NCBI GenBank assembly: GCA_947359465.1
Contig: OX375881.1
Location: 74,857,914 to 74,921,913 of the forward strand
DNA: 64,000 bases
DNA from: Metellina segmentata
Lineage: Eukaryota; Arthropoda; Arachnida; Araneae; Tetragnathidae
Reading direction: 5' to 3'
The notes below the pieces were generated by a model, which saw only the letters and a list, made by a program, of their open reading frames with translations, was not told where the DNA came from and made no database searches. This document shows positions 10,760 to 22,433 of the stretch, one piece after another (the first letter of the stretch is position 1; every line of letters begins with the position of its first letter). The translations under genes were made by a program, and so were the position numbers.

Positions 10760-11400
10760 AATGTTAGCATCATTTAAGTGTACGGAAAAAAATTTTAATA
10801 TCCATTTTAAAAGGATATCGCTAATTTAGTTTGAAGCAAACGTAATTTTTCTTGAAAATTTCATTCAGCGGCAGGTGGAATAACGGAACTTCTGTTAGAT
10901 ATATAAAGCAGAGTAAACGTTTTCTCTGTTCTCTATACAAATTTACACCGTTTGACCAATACACACATTTGGTACTTATATTTTAGAACCCTGTAGATAT
11001 GATAGGCTACATGTTAATCGGCGTTCTATTTGTGCAAAGGGGCTAAAAATTTACAGCATTCGCGACTAATTTAGTTTGAAGCAAGCGCACTTTTTCCAGA
11101 AAATTTTCCATTCAGTGGTTTGTGGAAAAATAAAGCTTTTGTTAGAAATATACGTCATCAAAGTAGACGAACTAAACTCAATCGATTAAAATTTTTTAAC
11201 AAACACAAGGTTGATTTTGCAGTTCTTTTACGAAAAGAAAAGCATTGTATTCAACGAATGATTCATATGTATCTAATTTGGGTAAGAACAGCTTCAATAA
11301 GTAGAGTAACTTTGACTTTCTGTGACTATTTTTTAAGAACAAAAATTTCAATAATTCAAAATTACTAACAGTGATATCATAGTTTTAAAGAAATTTGGTC
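10760..11400. repeat. Dispersed GACTAATTTAGTTTGAAGC repeat, two direct units
   Basis: Units beginning CGCTAATTTAGTTTGAAGCA (10818) and CGACTAATTTAGTTTGAAGC (11063) share the following GGAATAAC/GGAAAAATAA and TTGTTAGA blocks. Related sequence lies around 14500-14570 (TTTAAGTGTAC block) and 15420-15650. The second unit shares CAACGAATGATTCATATGTA with the copy near 15610. No conserved coding frame; the 82-codon frame here is broken in the paralogue. Confidence 0.6.
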
Positions 11401-11694
11401 GAAATATACATATACTGTAACGCAAAGGAATTACCAATGTCTAGTGATATTTTTTGCAGGAAATAAATAAAACATTAAAATCTAACTCCTGAATAACATT
11501 TCTGCAATTAGTAATATACCGGAGCACATAAATGCAGACAGAAACAAAATTCCAATACTTGAAAAATGTAAATTCTGAAAAAAAAAAAAAAATGTTTTAA
11601 CGTGTTAAATTTTGACTTCCTGAATTTATTCGGAAATGGAACAATTCGACAAAAGACTTGAACAATATTGATAAAGACAATAATGATAAGCACA

Positions 11695-12448
11695 TGAACA
11701 GCTACACTCTACGTTTATGAGCAATGGCAACGGCATTGGCTATTTTTTGGAGCACTTCGAAAGTCGCCAAGGAAAGAATTATATCTTAACTCTTTTTCTG
11801 TCACAATTTTTTTTCTTTTTACGACACACTTTTTAAACACATTTCAGAACGTTTTAAAAAGTATATTTTTAAAAACTTTCATAAAAAGTAGTAAGTTTAA
11901 GCACATATCAAAACACATTTGTGAACCATCAGCAGAGCACGTTGAAAAAGAAAAAGATTAACAAAAGAAAAAAGAAGCTAGAAATAATACAACCTGATAA
12001 CGTCAGAATGCTTTCATAAAAAAATAATAAAAACGAAAATGGTCACAAAGAAAAAACTCGTAATCTTTTTGTGAAAACTACTATAATAAAATAAAAATTC
12101 CACAACTGTTGAAATACAAATAAATGGACCAATGGTATCACAGAAAACGATTTAAAAGGACCAATGCAATCATCAAAGGATATTTTAAAAACAAAATAAC
12201 CAATGGAAGGAAAGAAAAAATTTCAAACGAATCAATGAAATCAAACGACTTTAACGGATTTTGGAAGAACTCTCTAGAATATTCAAAATGAAAATTGAAA
12301 GATTCCGTTTGCCGAGGTTGCCATGAAAACCACAACAACCGTAACGAAAGATGGGTTGCCTTAATTTATCGTAACTCGCTACTAGAAGTACGCCAAAAAA
12401 ATTACCAAGCCGTTGCCATCACTCATAAACGTAGAGTGTAGCTGAACC
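11695..12448. mobile_element. GG...CC family element (754 bp)
   Basis: Left end TGAACAGCTACACTCTACG and right end GTAGAGTGTAGCTGAACC. Flanks TAAGCACA and TAAGCATA agree at seven of eight bases, a slightly decayed 8-bp duplication. Interior matches the copies at 8434 and 12491. Confidence 0.8.
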
Positions 12449-12490
12449 TAAGCATAAATAACACATATTTATAATACCTGGAAATCCTCA

Positions 12491-13400
12491 GGAACAGCTA
12501 CACTCTACGTTTATGAGTGATGGCAACGGCCTTGGCGATTTTTTTTTGGCGCACTTCTAAAGTCGCCAAGGAAAGAATTATTTTCTAACTCTGGTGGAGT
12601 GGTCGTTCACGGTAAGACGTTTGTCGCCAAACAAGATGGCGGTCAAATTCCGTAACAGCAGATAGGGTTGCCATAATAAAAACGGCAGATGTGAAGAAAA
12701 TCCGCAAAAGGTGAAGGTTACCATATTTGGCGACAAATCGCCTTCTTACCGTGAACGACAACTCCACCGAAGTATATTTTTTAAAAACTTTCACAAAAAG
12801 TAGTAAGTTTAAGAACATATCAACACACATTTGTGAACCAGCAGAGAAACTAAGCTACAAATGTTGGTTAAGAATACACTGAAACTTATCAATTACACTA
12901 AATACAGAAGGCATGTTGAAAAATATTTACAAAAGAAAAAAAAGCAATAAATAATCCAACCTGATAACGTCAGAATTCTTTCGTAAAAAAATAATGAAAA
13001 CCAAAATGGTCAAAAAACAAAACTCTTAATCCTATCGTGAAAACTATTATAGTAAAATAAAAATTCCACAATTGTCAAAATACAAATAAATGAACCAATG
13101 GTACCACATAACACGATTTAAAAGGACCAATGCAATCAAAGGATATTTAAGAAACAAAATAACCAATGGGAGGAAAGAAAAAATTTCAAACGAATCAATG
13201 AAATCAAACAACTATAACGGATTTTGGAAGAACTTTCTAGAATATTCAAAATGAAAATTGAAAGTTTCAGTTTGCCGAGGTTACTATGAAAACCACAACA
13301 ACAGTAACGAAAGATGGGTTGCCTTAATTTATCGTAACTCGCTACAAGAAGTGCGCCAAAAAAATCGCCATCACTCATAAACGTAGAGTGTAGCTGTACC
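12491..13400. mobile_element. GG...CC family element (910 bp) with nested mini-element
   Basis: GGAACAGCTACACTCTACG at the left and CGTAGAGTGTAGCTGTACC at the right, flanked by a perfect AATCCTCA duplication (12483-12490 and 13401-13408). It is longer than its relatives because of a 176-bp inverted-repeat insert at 12593, which has also replaced part of the interior. Confidence 0.85.
12593..12768. mobile_element. 176-bp mini inverted-repeat element
   Basis: GGTGGAGTGGTCGTTCACGG at the left is inverted as CCGTGAACGACAACTCCACC at the right, and the pairing continues through TAAGA and TTTGTCGCCAAA. No clean target duplication; the surrounding element lacks the stretch normally found here, so insertion came with a deletion or by gene conversion. 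Confidence 0.7.
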
Positions 13401-13493
13401 AATCCTCAAATATGATTGCAACATCTCGCTGTAAACTCAAATACCCAAACAAAGAATTCTAAATCAATTAAAAAAAATAAACATTAATTCTTA

Positions 13494-13534
13494 CGTTGCC
13501 ACCATCACTCATAAACGTAGAGTGTAGCTGTACC
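13494..13534. mobile_element. GG...CC family end fragment
   Basis: Only the terminal inverted repeat remains: CATCACTCATAAACGTAGAG then TGTAGCTGTACC. No partner end was found to the left. Confidence 0.75.
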
Positions 13535-14495
13535 GAAAATATTCTACCTGACATGAACGAGTTGCTCTCTTAACCACTTCGCCATATTATATAAATGGTG
13601 TAATTTAATTACAGGTTCATAAAAATTAAAAATTTACTTGTTATATCTTCTGGTTATATTATTCCACAGAAAGAATTGTTTCATTTAAGCCCAGAAAAAC
13701 ATTTTCAAACTAGTTTTATATTCAAAAGAGATCTTCATGTACAGTAAAATTAATTCACACAATATTACACTTTACATAATGAGTTAAAACAGAAACTATG
13801 ATTAATCATTTTAAACCTTACTTTTCGAAGAATAAATGATATATGGAAATATATTTGAAGGATAGATTTATATTATTTTAAAAATTATAAATAATTACAA
13901 GCAAGTACTTTTAAAATGCAATTACATTTTTAAGGTGTAGTTCTCTAAGCATAAAATTAATATTTGTAAGAATAATAAGGTGCTTTATGTTCAGTATATC
14001 GTCACTCAAAGGGCAAAAGGTCGAAGGTCATAATTTCCATTATTTCTTTTATTATTGGTATATGTGGCACTTTGTGGTTACCACCTGGTGGCAAAATCTC
14101 TTATGTCATCCATCAGCTGATGCAATTAAAGTAACAAAAATACCAAAGTATGTAATAATTAAATCAAATCATAAAGAAAATTTAGTTTTTTTTTTTGCTC
14201 TCCTGAAAAATGCAGCGTTTTGACATACTACCTTTTACATTTTGAGGAAGGATATTTAAAAAATTAACATTTTGTTCGAAAATCATTATTTAACATTTTA
14301 GAAAATAGTTCATTACCGATTTCTATGAAATACATTTAATATTTGATTGCAAGTAGTAATCAATTTAAGTATTTTTTTTTCTAATTTTAATAAAAGACTG
14401 CGATATTGAAATTTTACAAGTGAATTATCCGGCGTTGTTCAGGTTGAACTACTTAAATATGGATTGAAAAGTAATCAGACTAATAACTTCTCTTT
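13535..14495. other. Intergenic DNA, nothing recognised
   Basis: AT-rich, with no frame resembling a known protein and no clear repeat ends. Confidence 0.4.
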
Positions 14496-14815
14496 CATAA
14501 AAAAAAAAAAGCTTGCTCCTTTAAGTGTACAGGAAAACAATTTTTAATATTGTTTCAACATTTTCATCCCTTCAACAAACTACAAAAGTTTTTTTCTAAG
14601 GTGACTACTACAGAAGTCAATATAGAGTTTTGGAGTGATTACGAATATCCCCATACAATCCTTTTGAATAAAAAAAAATTGAATTTTCGGCAGATACCTT
14701 AGCATATGGTTTTCCTATGAATGTTTAACTTAAGGCATTCCTGCGTCTGGTAAGCGATGTTTTTGAATTGCTTCATTATGAGAGGATTATAAATTAAATT
14801 GTTACGATTATAAAT

Positions 14816-15412
14816 TAAAGCTATCAAAAACGGAGAGACCAACATCATATCCGAAATTATAGTCCTTCTCGAAAGGTTGCACAGCAAGGGAAAATCCTGT
14901 GTCCTACAGTGGATACCAGCACATGTCAATATTGAGGGAAATGAATGGGCGGATTCTTTGGCCAAAGAAGCTAGAGAACTTGATCAGAGGTCCACCACCA
15001 TCACACTTGCTGATGCTAACGCAGTGGCCAGATATAGAATTATGACTCACACATATAAGAAACCCCTTTTAACAGAATTCGACTGTCCCAGAAATATCAC
15101 ATCCACTATTGCCAGGCTTAGAACTGAGCATTATAAGGGCATGAAGATCCATCCGGACAAAACAAGAACCTATGCCCATTGTAAAAACTGCCCCGAAGTC
15201 CAACTCACGCCCAACCACATCTGGGAATGCCCAACTGTTGCGGTGAATCTTTTGAAGATTGGAATGATTCCACTCAGGGACCCATTACGGGAGATCCTCT
15301 ACAGCTGGGATGCACCAACATTGACAGAGGCTGTGACCAATGCTTTTGATAGAATCTAGACCACTTCCCCACTACAATATTGCTTGTAAATGGACACGCG
15401 AACAACAACAAC
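14816..15412 (+). pseudogene. 5'-truncated non-LTR retrotransposon, RNase H domain
   Basis: An open frame beginning in mid-protein (about 14816) and ending at a TAG at 15357-15359. It contains LQWIPAHVNIEGNEWADSLA, the C-terminal part of a type I RNase H fold (the H-V-x-G-N-E-x-A-D signature). A cysteine/histidine tail follows, HCKNCPEVQLTPNHIWECP, as seen at the end of many arthropod Jockey/R1-group ORF2 proteins. The catalytic N-terminal part, the reverse transcriptase and the endonuclease are missing. The 3' end has AACAACAACAAC at 15402-15413, a typical short 3' repeat. It sits within the GACTAATTTAG dispersed repeat. The intact short frame suggests a fairly recent 5'-truncated insertion; it cannot function alone. 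Confidence 0.85.
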
Positions 15413-15419
15413 GGCATTT

Positions 15420-15660
15420 GTGACTAATTTAATTTGAAGCAAACAGATTTTTTTCTTGAAAATTATTTTCATCGGCACGTGGAATAACGGAGCTTGTGTT
15501 AGAAATAAATGTCATAAAAATAGACAAAATAAACTCAATTGATTACAATTTTTCCGAAAACAGAAGGTCAATTTTACAGCGTTTAAAAAAAAAATTAATT
15601 GCTTTCAACGAATGATTCATATGTATCTAACTTGTGTAAGAGCTTCTATTTGAAGAATAA
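15420..15660. repeat. Dispersed GACTAATTTAGTTTGAAGC repeat, third unit
   Basis: GTGACTAATTTAATTTGAAG, GTGGAATAACGGAGCTT and CAACGAATGATTCATATGTA match the units at 10818 and 11063. Confidence 0.6.
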
Positions 15661-15771
15661 ACAATCTAGACCTTCTGTCACGTAAGATGAACAGAATCTA
15701 ACCATATTACGTTGGAGTATTCTTTTTCACCAAATACCATATCGAATTAGAAGCAATTTGTTATTTATTAA

Positions 15772-15934
15772 TGTCGTATGACTTGGTATAGACGTGGAGT
15801 TAAATTAAGAAGCTATCGCTAGAGATTAATTTGGTAAGAACGTTTGCGTTAATCGTGTTTGGCCTAAAAGGAATGATCGATAGTGGTAAAAAAAGAGTTG
15901 ACAATAACCAGGAGTCCTTTTTGTGTAGATAGTT
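15772..15934 (-). repeat. 3' LTR of the Ty3/Gypsy element
   Basis: Starts (plus strand) TGTCGTATGACTTGG and ends GTGTAGATAGTT; same length as the 5' LTR with no gaps and about 96 percent identity by eye. No clear polypurine tract abuts it. Confidence 0.85.
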
Positions 15935-18795
15935 TTTGCAGAAAGAGAATCACCTAGGAATAAAAGAAAATCAACATACCTGGAAAGATGAGAGAAACAC
16001 CATTTTCATATTAAATCCTCTTTTTATTTAAATTATTTTTGATCTCCAAGCCCATCTAGCGCGTTGGATGAAGGGCGGAAGGTATTAGAACATAAAAAAA
16101 ACGAAACAAAAATAGGGGAAACTGAGGGAGAGAATTAGATTGAAAACACCACGTTAGCTCCCGAATCAGGCGCTGTATTCACGCGCATTAGGTTATCGCC
16201 TTTTACCGGGAGTCGGTTTCAAGCGGGAGTCGGTTTTGGTGCGTGGGTGAATCAGGAAGGTGCGTAAGTGTCCGTGTCCAAAATTGACATTCCATCTCTT
16301 TATAGGTTCTGTTTTGTAGAGATGAGTTGAGAGAAAGCCTGTCTGCTTAATGTGCTCAGAAACGTTTCTTGTTTCACTCTGTCACGTTGAGGTGCAGATT
16401 TTCCCTCTCCCAACCCAAGAAGAAGATCGCCCTAGCATCTTAATGGGTTTGTTTTTCACAGTTCTTCGGCCAGGGAGCTTCTTCTCGCACCCCTTCCCTG
16501 GGTTCAGCGACTTGTTAACGGCTTTTTGTGGGGGTTGTGCGTCCATTGCAGACCGAGATTGCAGGGGTTGTGTCCACGAGGTAGACGTACACTGACATAG
16601 GTCAGTTATATATAAAAATAAAATGTGCAATGTCACATATCCTCTCCTCACTCAAGAAATTTGAAAAAATTAATGCCTCAGTATGCCATGAGGGTAAAAC
16701 AAAAACAGCCAACAGAAAACTAAATGGAACTTTAAAAAACTATACTATCAGCCACTCCACCAACGCACCATCAGGACCTGCAACAATACAAGGAATGGTG
16801 ACAAAAAGGGTTGAACAAAAACATAAAAGTATAAATTGCATATTTGTAAAATTTCAAGCCGTTACTTAGTTTTTCAATAGGATATGTAAAGAACAAATTT
16901 TTGGCCAAGATGTTCTAATAATGACACACAAACTTTTAAAGATTCACATTTCTCAATCAGAATTTTAAATTAATTTTAACTATAACAAATTCCTCCTTCA
17001 TTGCAATTATTTGCATTAAAAATTTGATAATTACACAGTAAATTTGTTTCAACAAATATAAAATCAGAACGTGTTTATAATTACAACATTTGGTGACTGA
17101 CATGTTGTCCACTGGTTAAATTTGGTACAATGTCCATTGGCTCCTTGAAAATAAAATTTGTTAAAAGACATAATTTAATCTGCTATTACACAATGATTCA
17201 TGCATGACTCATTTTATTTATGAAGATTAAGAAAAAAATTAAACACGATATCATAAGGTAAACAAACAGCAGCAATGACGACAAGAAAGTGATAGGTTCA
17301 AAAAGAAGATAAGACGCAACCAATAGACACTAAAAGCGCGACAATAGAACAATACGTCGATACAAAACACTGGACACGACATTGACATCTAAAAATTAAA
17401 CTTTACGTACGTCGATACAAATACTGGATGCGACATTGACATCTGAAAAGCAAACATTACGGGCGTTGATACAAACTTTGGACGCGACATTGACTTCTGA
17501 AAAAAAATGATTAAAACATAGCTTATGTTGAAATTTTAGTTTGTTGAGGTATGTGAATTTCAATTCCTATGGTCATGAATATATGAGAGAGCAAAACCCC
17601 TAACCTCGTAAGTTCATAAAGATACCACACATCTCAAAAAACAGAAAAAAAAAACCGTAAAACATAAATTATTACATACAAATTTTCCCATCCAGTCTTC
17701 TTGGACTGAACTGACATTTGATACGCCATGTGAATTGAAGCGCTAACCTTTGCGTGTAATTTTTACACACTACATTTATAATTGTGTTAATTTCACATAA
17801 CAAGGAAATTCGTGACACATTCATGTTTCACGTGTACTTTGTTCAAAGCCAAAAACACCTTGGCATGAACAAAAAAAAAAGACACTTGCAGCACATAAAA
17901 AATATCTACGTGTTTGACGTAGCTGGTTTTGGCCGAAGATTTCTAAGTCATCCATCAACCAAATATATCTGCAGTATTGAAAGTACATTCACATAACCTG
18001 CCCTTTAATTGGCAGACTTTTGCTCCAAAACAAGACCAAAACATTGCAAAACTTTTGCAGCATGCACAAGACAAAGACACCAATCATTGCTTCTCTAAAT
18101 TTTAAGCAACTACCATAACAGTAAGGCGCAGCTTACTAACTCATTCATGAGTCTTATCTAGTTTATACAATTATCATCACATACATTGATGAGGTTACTT
18201 TATAATTTTAAGTAACCATTTTCGCAAAGCAGTTGCTCTGTGATAGTTATTAAAATAACATCTAATACATTAACCAATAACAATAACTGTACAACTTAGA
18301 ACTCAAAAATGTTAATTTTTCATAATAAACAAGGACATGTCCACACGAAAATAATAAGATATATTTACAAATTCCACATCAACTCCCCATTACACTCCCA
18401 TCGATAGGTTTTTCGACACTGTGAACAAACTGGACCATACATCAGAACTTAAATACGCAACAAATTTCGAAGTGAATGCTAAGATTAGGATTAAATATTT
18501 GAAGAAAAAAATTTTAGAAAGCATATAGTATATTGATTTCTGCAATAAATTACAGGCAATGAAGGTAGATTCACAAGTAAAAGTTTGCTCCGACCTAGGA
18601 TGTTATCTACGCCAGCGTATATAACTGGAACGCACAAATACAGAATAAATCACCACCATCGACAGAACGAATTACAGAAAAAATTTACTTTTTTTACAAA
18701 CACCTGCAGAAATGTTTGCAATGTGTGAACATGATAGGATTTGGCAAAAAAAATGAGTATCTTACATTCGAAAATCGAATATACAGTAAAAATAC
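15935..18795. other. 3' non-coding part of the Ty3/Gypsy element
   Basis: About 2.9 kb with only short frames and no envelope-like motif. It holds the 17354-17500 tandem repeat. Part of it may be a later insertion whose ends I could not find. Confidence 0.5.
17354..17500. repeat. Tandem repeat, three ~60-bp units
   Basis: Units share ACGTCGATACAAA, CTGGACACGACATTGACATC and a following AAAAGCAAACATTACG-like block, at about 17355, 17410 and 17464. The third copy is more divergent. Confidence 0.8.
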
Positions 18796-19740
18796 TTAAT
18801 TCCTATTCCTCAGATTGTATCTATGAGGCAACATATGTGGAATTGATTCATGGCCTTGATCCTCTAAATTAGACCTGCGTTTTGGTGTTAGACGCAAACT
18901 GTTTATATGGATCTTAAAGGGTGATGCTTTGAAACAATACAGTATGGACCAGTAAATTTTGGTTTGAAAGTGTCCCTTGATTTCAGATAAACAATATCAT
19001 TAACCTTTAGATATCTCAATTTTGCATTTGGCAATTGTCTATTATTTTGTTTAATTTGGTTTCTTTCTAACGATGAATGGGCATTTTCATAAGCAGTTTT
19101 CAAATCCTTTAACAGTATTGTTAAATAGTGTGATTTATCAATTTGTGTAGGATTAATCTGTTCCTCAAATGTATCGAAGTATAGTGATAGATTTCGACCA
19201 AAATGTAAAAAATTTGGAGTGTACCCTGTGGCAGAGTGTATCGTACCATTATAAGTAGACTGATGCACCATGAGAGCGTGCTGTAATGATACCCCTTTCT
19301 CTGTTAAAGTAATAATTGAAGCTTTCAATGAAGTATTTATTCGTTCGGAAACTGCGTTAGTTGCAGGATGAGCTGAGCTGGTGTGATTTAACTTAATCCC
19401 TAAGCATTTATTTACTTTCTCAAATAGTTCGGATGTAAATTGCGTGCCTAAATCTGTCAAAATTACTGATATTCTCCCATGTTGAGAAATGTAATGCAGC
19501 AAGTGTTTGGTTACAGTTTCTGTGGTGAGATTTACTAAAGAATATAAGGCTACATGTTTGCTAAAGTGGTCTATGAACGTTAAAACATAACCCTGACCTT
19601 TTATATCCCCTACTATATACATTGATACAAATTGACCAGGAGATTTTGGAATCCACATAGATTGTAATGGTGCTGGTTTAGGAGAATATGGTTTGTTACG
19701 AATACAAGCATCACAGGATAAATGTAATTATTGGTGTCAG
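18796..19740 (-). pseudogene. Integrase part of the Ty3/Gypsy pol
   Basis: The longest frame, 18903-19658, holds the core with TFIDHFSKHVALYSL, ILTDLGTQFTSELF and a glutamate in NAVSERINTSLKASI. The D-to-E interval is 35 residues, the usual DD35E spacing. The histidine pair of the N-terminal zinc finger (CHSSHTWIAKT) is still in the upstream RT frame, while its cysteine pair is in the integrase frame, so a frameshift near 19720 splits the finger. Near 18925 a second shift moves the HINSLRLTPKRRSN tail into another frame, whose stop is at 18796-18798. The enzyme would insert element DNA into the genome; with these breaks the copy is inactive. The start at 19658 is only the first ATG after the break, not a real start. 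Confidence 0.85.
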
Positions 19741-21313
19741 CATACATTCCTCTCCAAAAATATTTCCTACATACTAATTCGTAAGTTTTGGCAATCCAAG
19801 TGTGTGACGAATGACAAATTTTGAGTATTTTAGATGTCAGTGACTTGGGAACTACAATCGTGCACTTTTTCGGTAATTTTTTGTCTCTATGCATAAGTAA
19901 ACCGTTCTGCTCAGAAATAAAAAATTGATGATTCTTGTCGGATAAAAACGAGGTGTGTGCTAGTTTATTTATTTGATCTAGAATTGCTTCATCTTGGAGT
20001 TGTTCCTGTCTCATAGTTTGGATGGAAATTTCCATTTCAGTATCATCAGTAAATAACACATTGGTATTTTGTATGAAATTATTTATTTCTGTAAAAGGAA
20101 GGACTAATTCGCTAGAATCTTGATTAAGAGTGGCATTTTCATGGCAATTTGGATTAGGTGAACGCGACAAAAAGTCAGCCAAAACATTTAACTTTCCAAG
20201 TATGTGCTGGAATTTGAAGGAATATTCGCTTATTTCAAGCAGCCATCTAGTGATAATGTGAGCTGGAGACGTAACCTTGCGATAATGCAAAAGAGGTTTA
20301 CTATCTGTTAACAAAGTGAAACTTCTATTGTACAAGTGGGTTTTAAATGCAGTGATACCTTTAAAAATAGCATACAGTTCTAATTTAATTGCAGGATAAT
20401 TTTGCTCCGATTTGCTTAACGATTTGCTAAAATATGAAACAGGATGCAATACTCCATCATGTTTTTGTAAAAGAACTGCAGAAATGGTATGTTTGCTCTC
20501 ATCGGTATTCAGAAGAAATTCTTTCCCCCAATAGGGCAATTTGACAAAAGGTTTAGAAAAGAAGATTTTCTGAAGTTCATCAAATGCTTGTTGATGTTCA
20601 AATTTCCATTGAAAATTGTTGGATTTTGTCGTTAGTTGATTTAAAGTGCTGGTTAATTTAGCATAATTTTCAATGATATGTCTATAATATCCACATAGAC
20701 CTAGAAACTTTTTAACTTGACGTACAGTTTTAGGTGGGGCAAACTGTGTAATTTTGGCAATATTGGATTGTACGGGAGAAATCATATTTTGTTCAATATG
20801 GAAGCCAAGATAGTCGATATTGTTTTGAAAGAAAGCACATTTTTGTGGAGACAGAGTCATATTGTGTTTAATCAAAACTTGTAATAATGCCTGTGTCTTG
20901 AGTAGCATTGTATCAAAATCATTTGCACCAATTAGAAAATCATCTTGGTATGCAAATATACCAGTTATGCCTTGTTGATGAAGTTCATCAATTACCTTAT
21001 CAACACAATTTTGAAAAATGGAGGATGCATTTTTTAAACCAAAAGGAAGACGTCTATTACAGAAAGATCCAAACTGAGTTGTAAAAGTGAGAACATCTTG
21101 TAAATTTTCAGGTAAGTTAATTTGCCAATAGGCTGAATGTAGATCGCACATGGAAAAATACTTGAATTCAAATATGTCGTTTATGATGGATTGAATTCTT
21201 GGAAGCGGATAATTTGAGCTCTCCACAACTGTGTTTAAAAGACGTAGGTCAAGTGCCATGCGATATGAAATTTTGTCATTTTTGTTAGCCGGATTCAGTT
21301 TTTTTTTAAACAA
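19613..21313 (-). pseudogene. Reverse transcriptase-RNase H part of the Ty3/Gypsy pol
   Basis: A 566-codon frame. RT motifs: MCDLHSAYWQI (first metal aspartate), LPFGLKNASSIFQ, and the catalytic loop FAYQDDFLIG at residues about 120-129, with glutamine where related elements usually have valine or leucine. RNase H follows: LLNTDESKHTISAVLLQ, a conserved glutamate in YPAIKLELYAI, TDSKPLL and LNVLADFLSRS. The integrase zinc-finger histidines come next. The frame opens at a TTG inside an A9 run (T9 on the plus strand, 21299-21307); conserved RT sequence continues upstream in another frame, so the homopolymer likely lost or gained a base. RNA-templated DNA synthesis is the family role. Confidence 0.92.
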
Positions 21314-21482
21314 GTAACATGGGACAACCCCAATGAGAAATGTTACGCTGAACTATTCCAGCTTCGATTAGGTCATTTAATTGACTTTTAACTTCTTCAT
21401 GTAGTGCCTGAGGGATTTCAAAAGGTAAAGTTTTGATTGGATTCTCGCTCCTGAGGGATAATGAAGGAACAACAAAATCTGT

Positions 21483-22430
21483 TCAACCTAAAGTCTGTAG
21501 TGATTTGGAAAAGGCAGAGGAACTATTCATCAGCAGATGAAGAAATTTTTGTTTCTGAGACTCATCTAAATGTTCCAACTTAAAATCGGATTGTTGAAGA
21601 TCAGTTTTTCTTTGTGCAAGAACTTCTGTTGAAGCAGAGATTTGATGGCATGTTTCATTGCTTTCAATAGCATTGTCCTTTTCTATATTACCCTTTTCAC
21701 AAATTTGGATTTGTCTTGAAATATTCCCTAACCATGTGTTTTTGTTTATGTGCATCGGTGCTTCACCAATATTTGGCATTATGGTTATGAAATTGCCCTT
21801 TTTATTTACTTCATTAATTGAAGGAAATAGTTGAATGTTTTTGTTTTGAAAAGTGGGTGTTTGCATAGATTCTTTGGGAGGTATAACAACTTTCTTAGAA
21901 AGATAAACAGGATATACATCATTATTTGATTCAGACTGTTCAACCATCTCGTCTTTGTTTTGGTTTATTAAAGGAACTTCAAAATTGTCAAATTTTGCTT
22001 TTGCAAGTTTGGAATCAATTATTAAGTTGGTCTTCGAAATAAAATCATAGCCAAGAATTCCGTCAAAACCTTCCTGCTGGAAGTTAGCAACATAGAAAAT
22101 GTTTTTAAAATTTTGTTTTTCAATTTTGAAGGAAATTTCAGCACACGAGGAAAAATTTAATTCAGAGTTCACAGTTTTAATTTTAACAACTCTAGAAAGA
22201 AATTTAACTTTGGCAATTGTTTTGATTTCTTGAAACATGGTACTCGGTAAAAGACTGATTGAACTGCCAGAATCAAGCAACATACAATAAATATACTGTC
22301 CAAACTGAATGTTAATGACAGGTAACTGCCCCTTGTCAAATACATTATTGATAAATACAGTTTCATTTAGCATGTTATCCTCTTGACTGGATGCATTATT
22401 TTGCACAGAAAGTTCATATGGTTCACACAA
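21483..22430 (-). pseudogene. Aspartic protease part of the Ty3/Gypsy pol
   Basis: A 315-codon frame with the retropepsin active site CMLLDSGSSISLLPS (D-S-G at about residues 53-55) and the matching GILGYDFI near residue 124. It is in the same frame as gag and separated from it by one TAA (22434-22436). It opens with TTG rather than ATG, so it was probably made as a gag-pol fusion. The last coding residues before TGA (21483-21485) lead into conserved RT sequence in the same frame, so that TGA looks like a disabling mutation. The family role is cleavage of the gag-pol polyprotein. Confidence 0.87.
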
Positions 22431-22433
22431 AAG

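Noticed and set aside
16382..16651. Envelope-like gene in the Ty3/Gypsy element tail
   Set aside because: Short frames on both strands lack a signal peptide, membrane anchor or cleavage motif.
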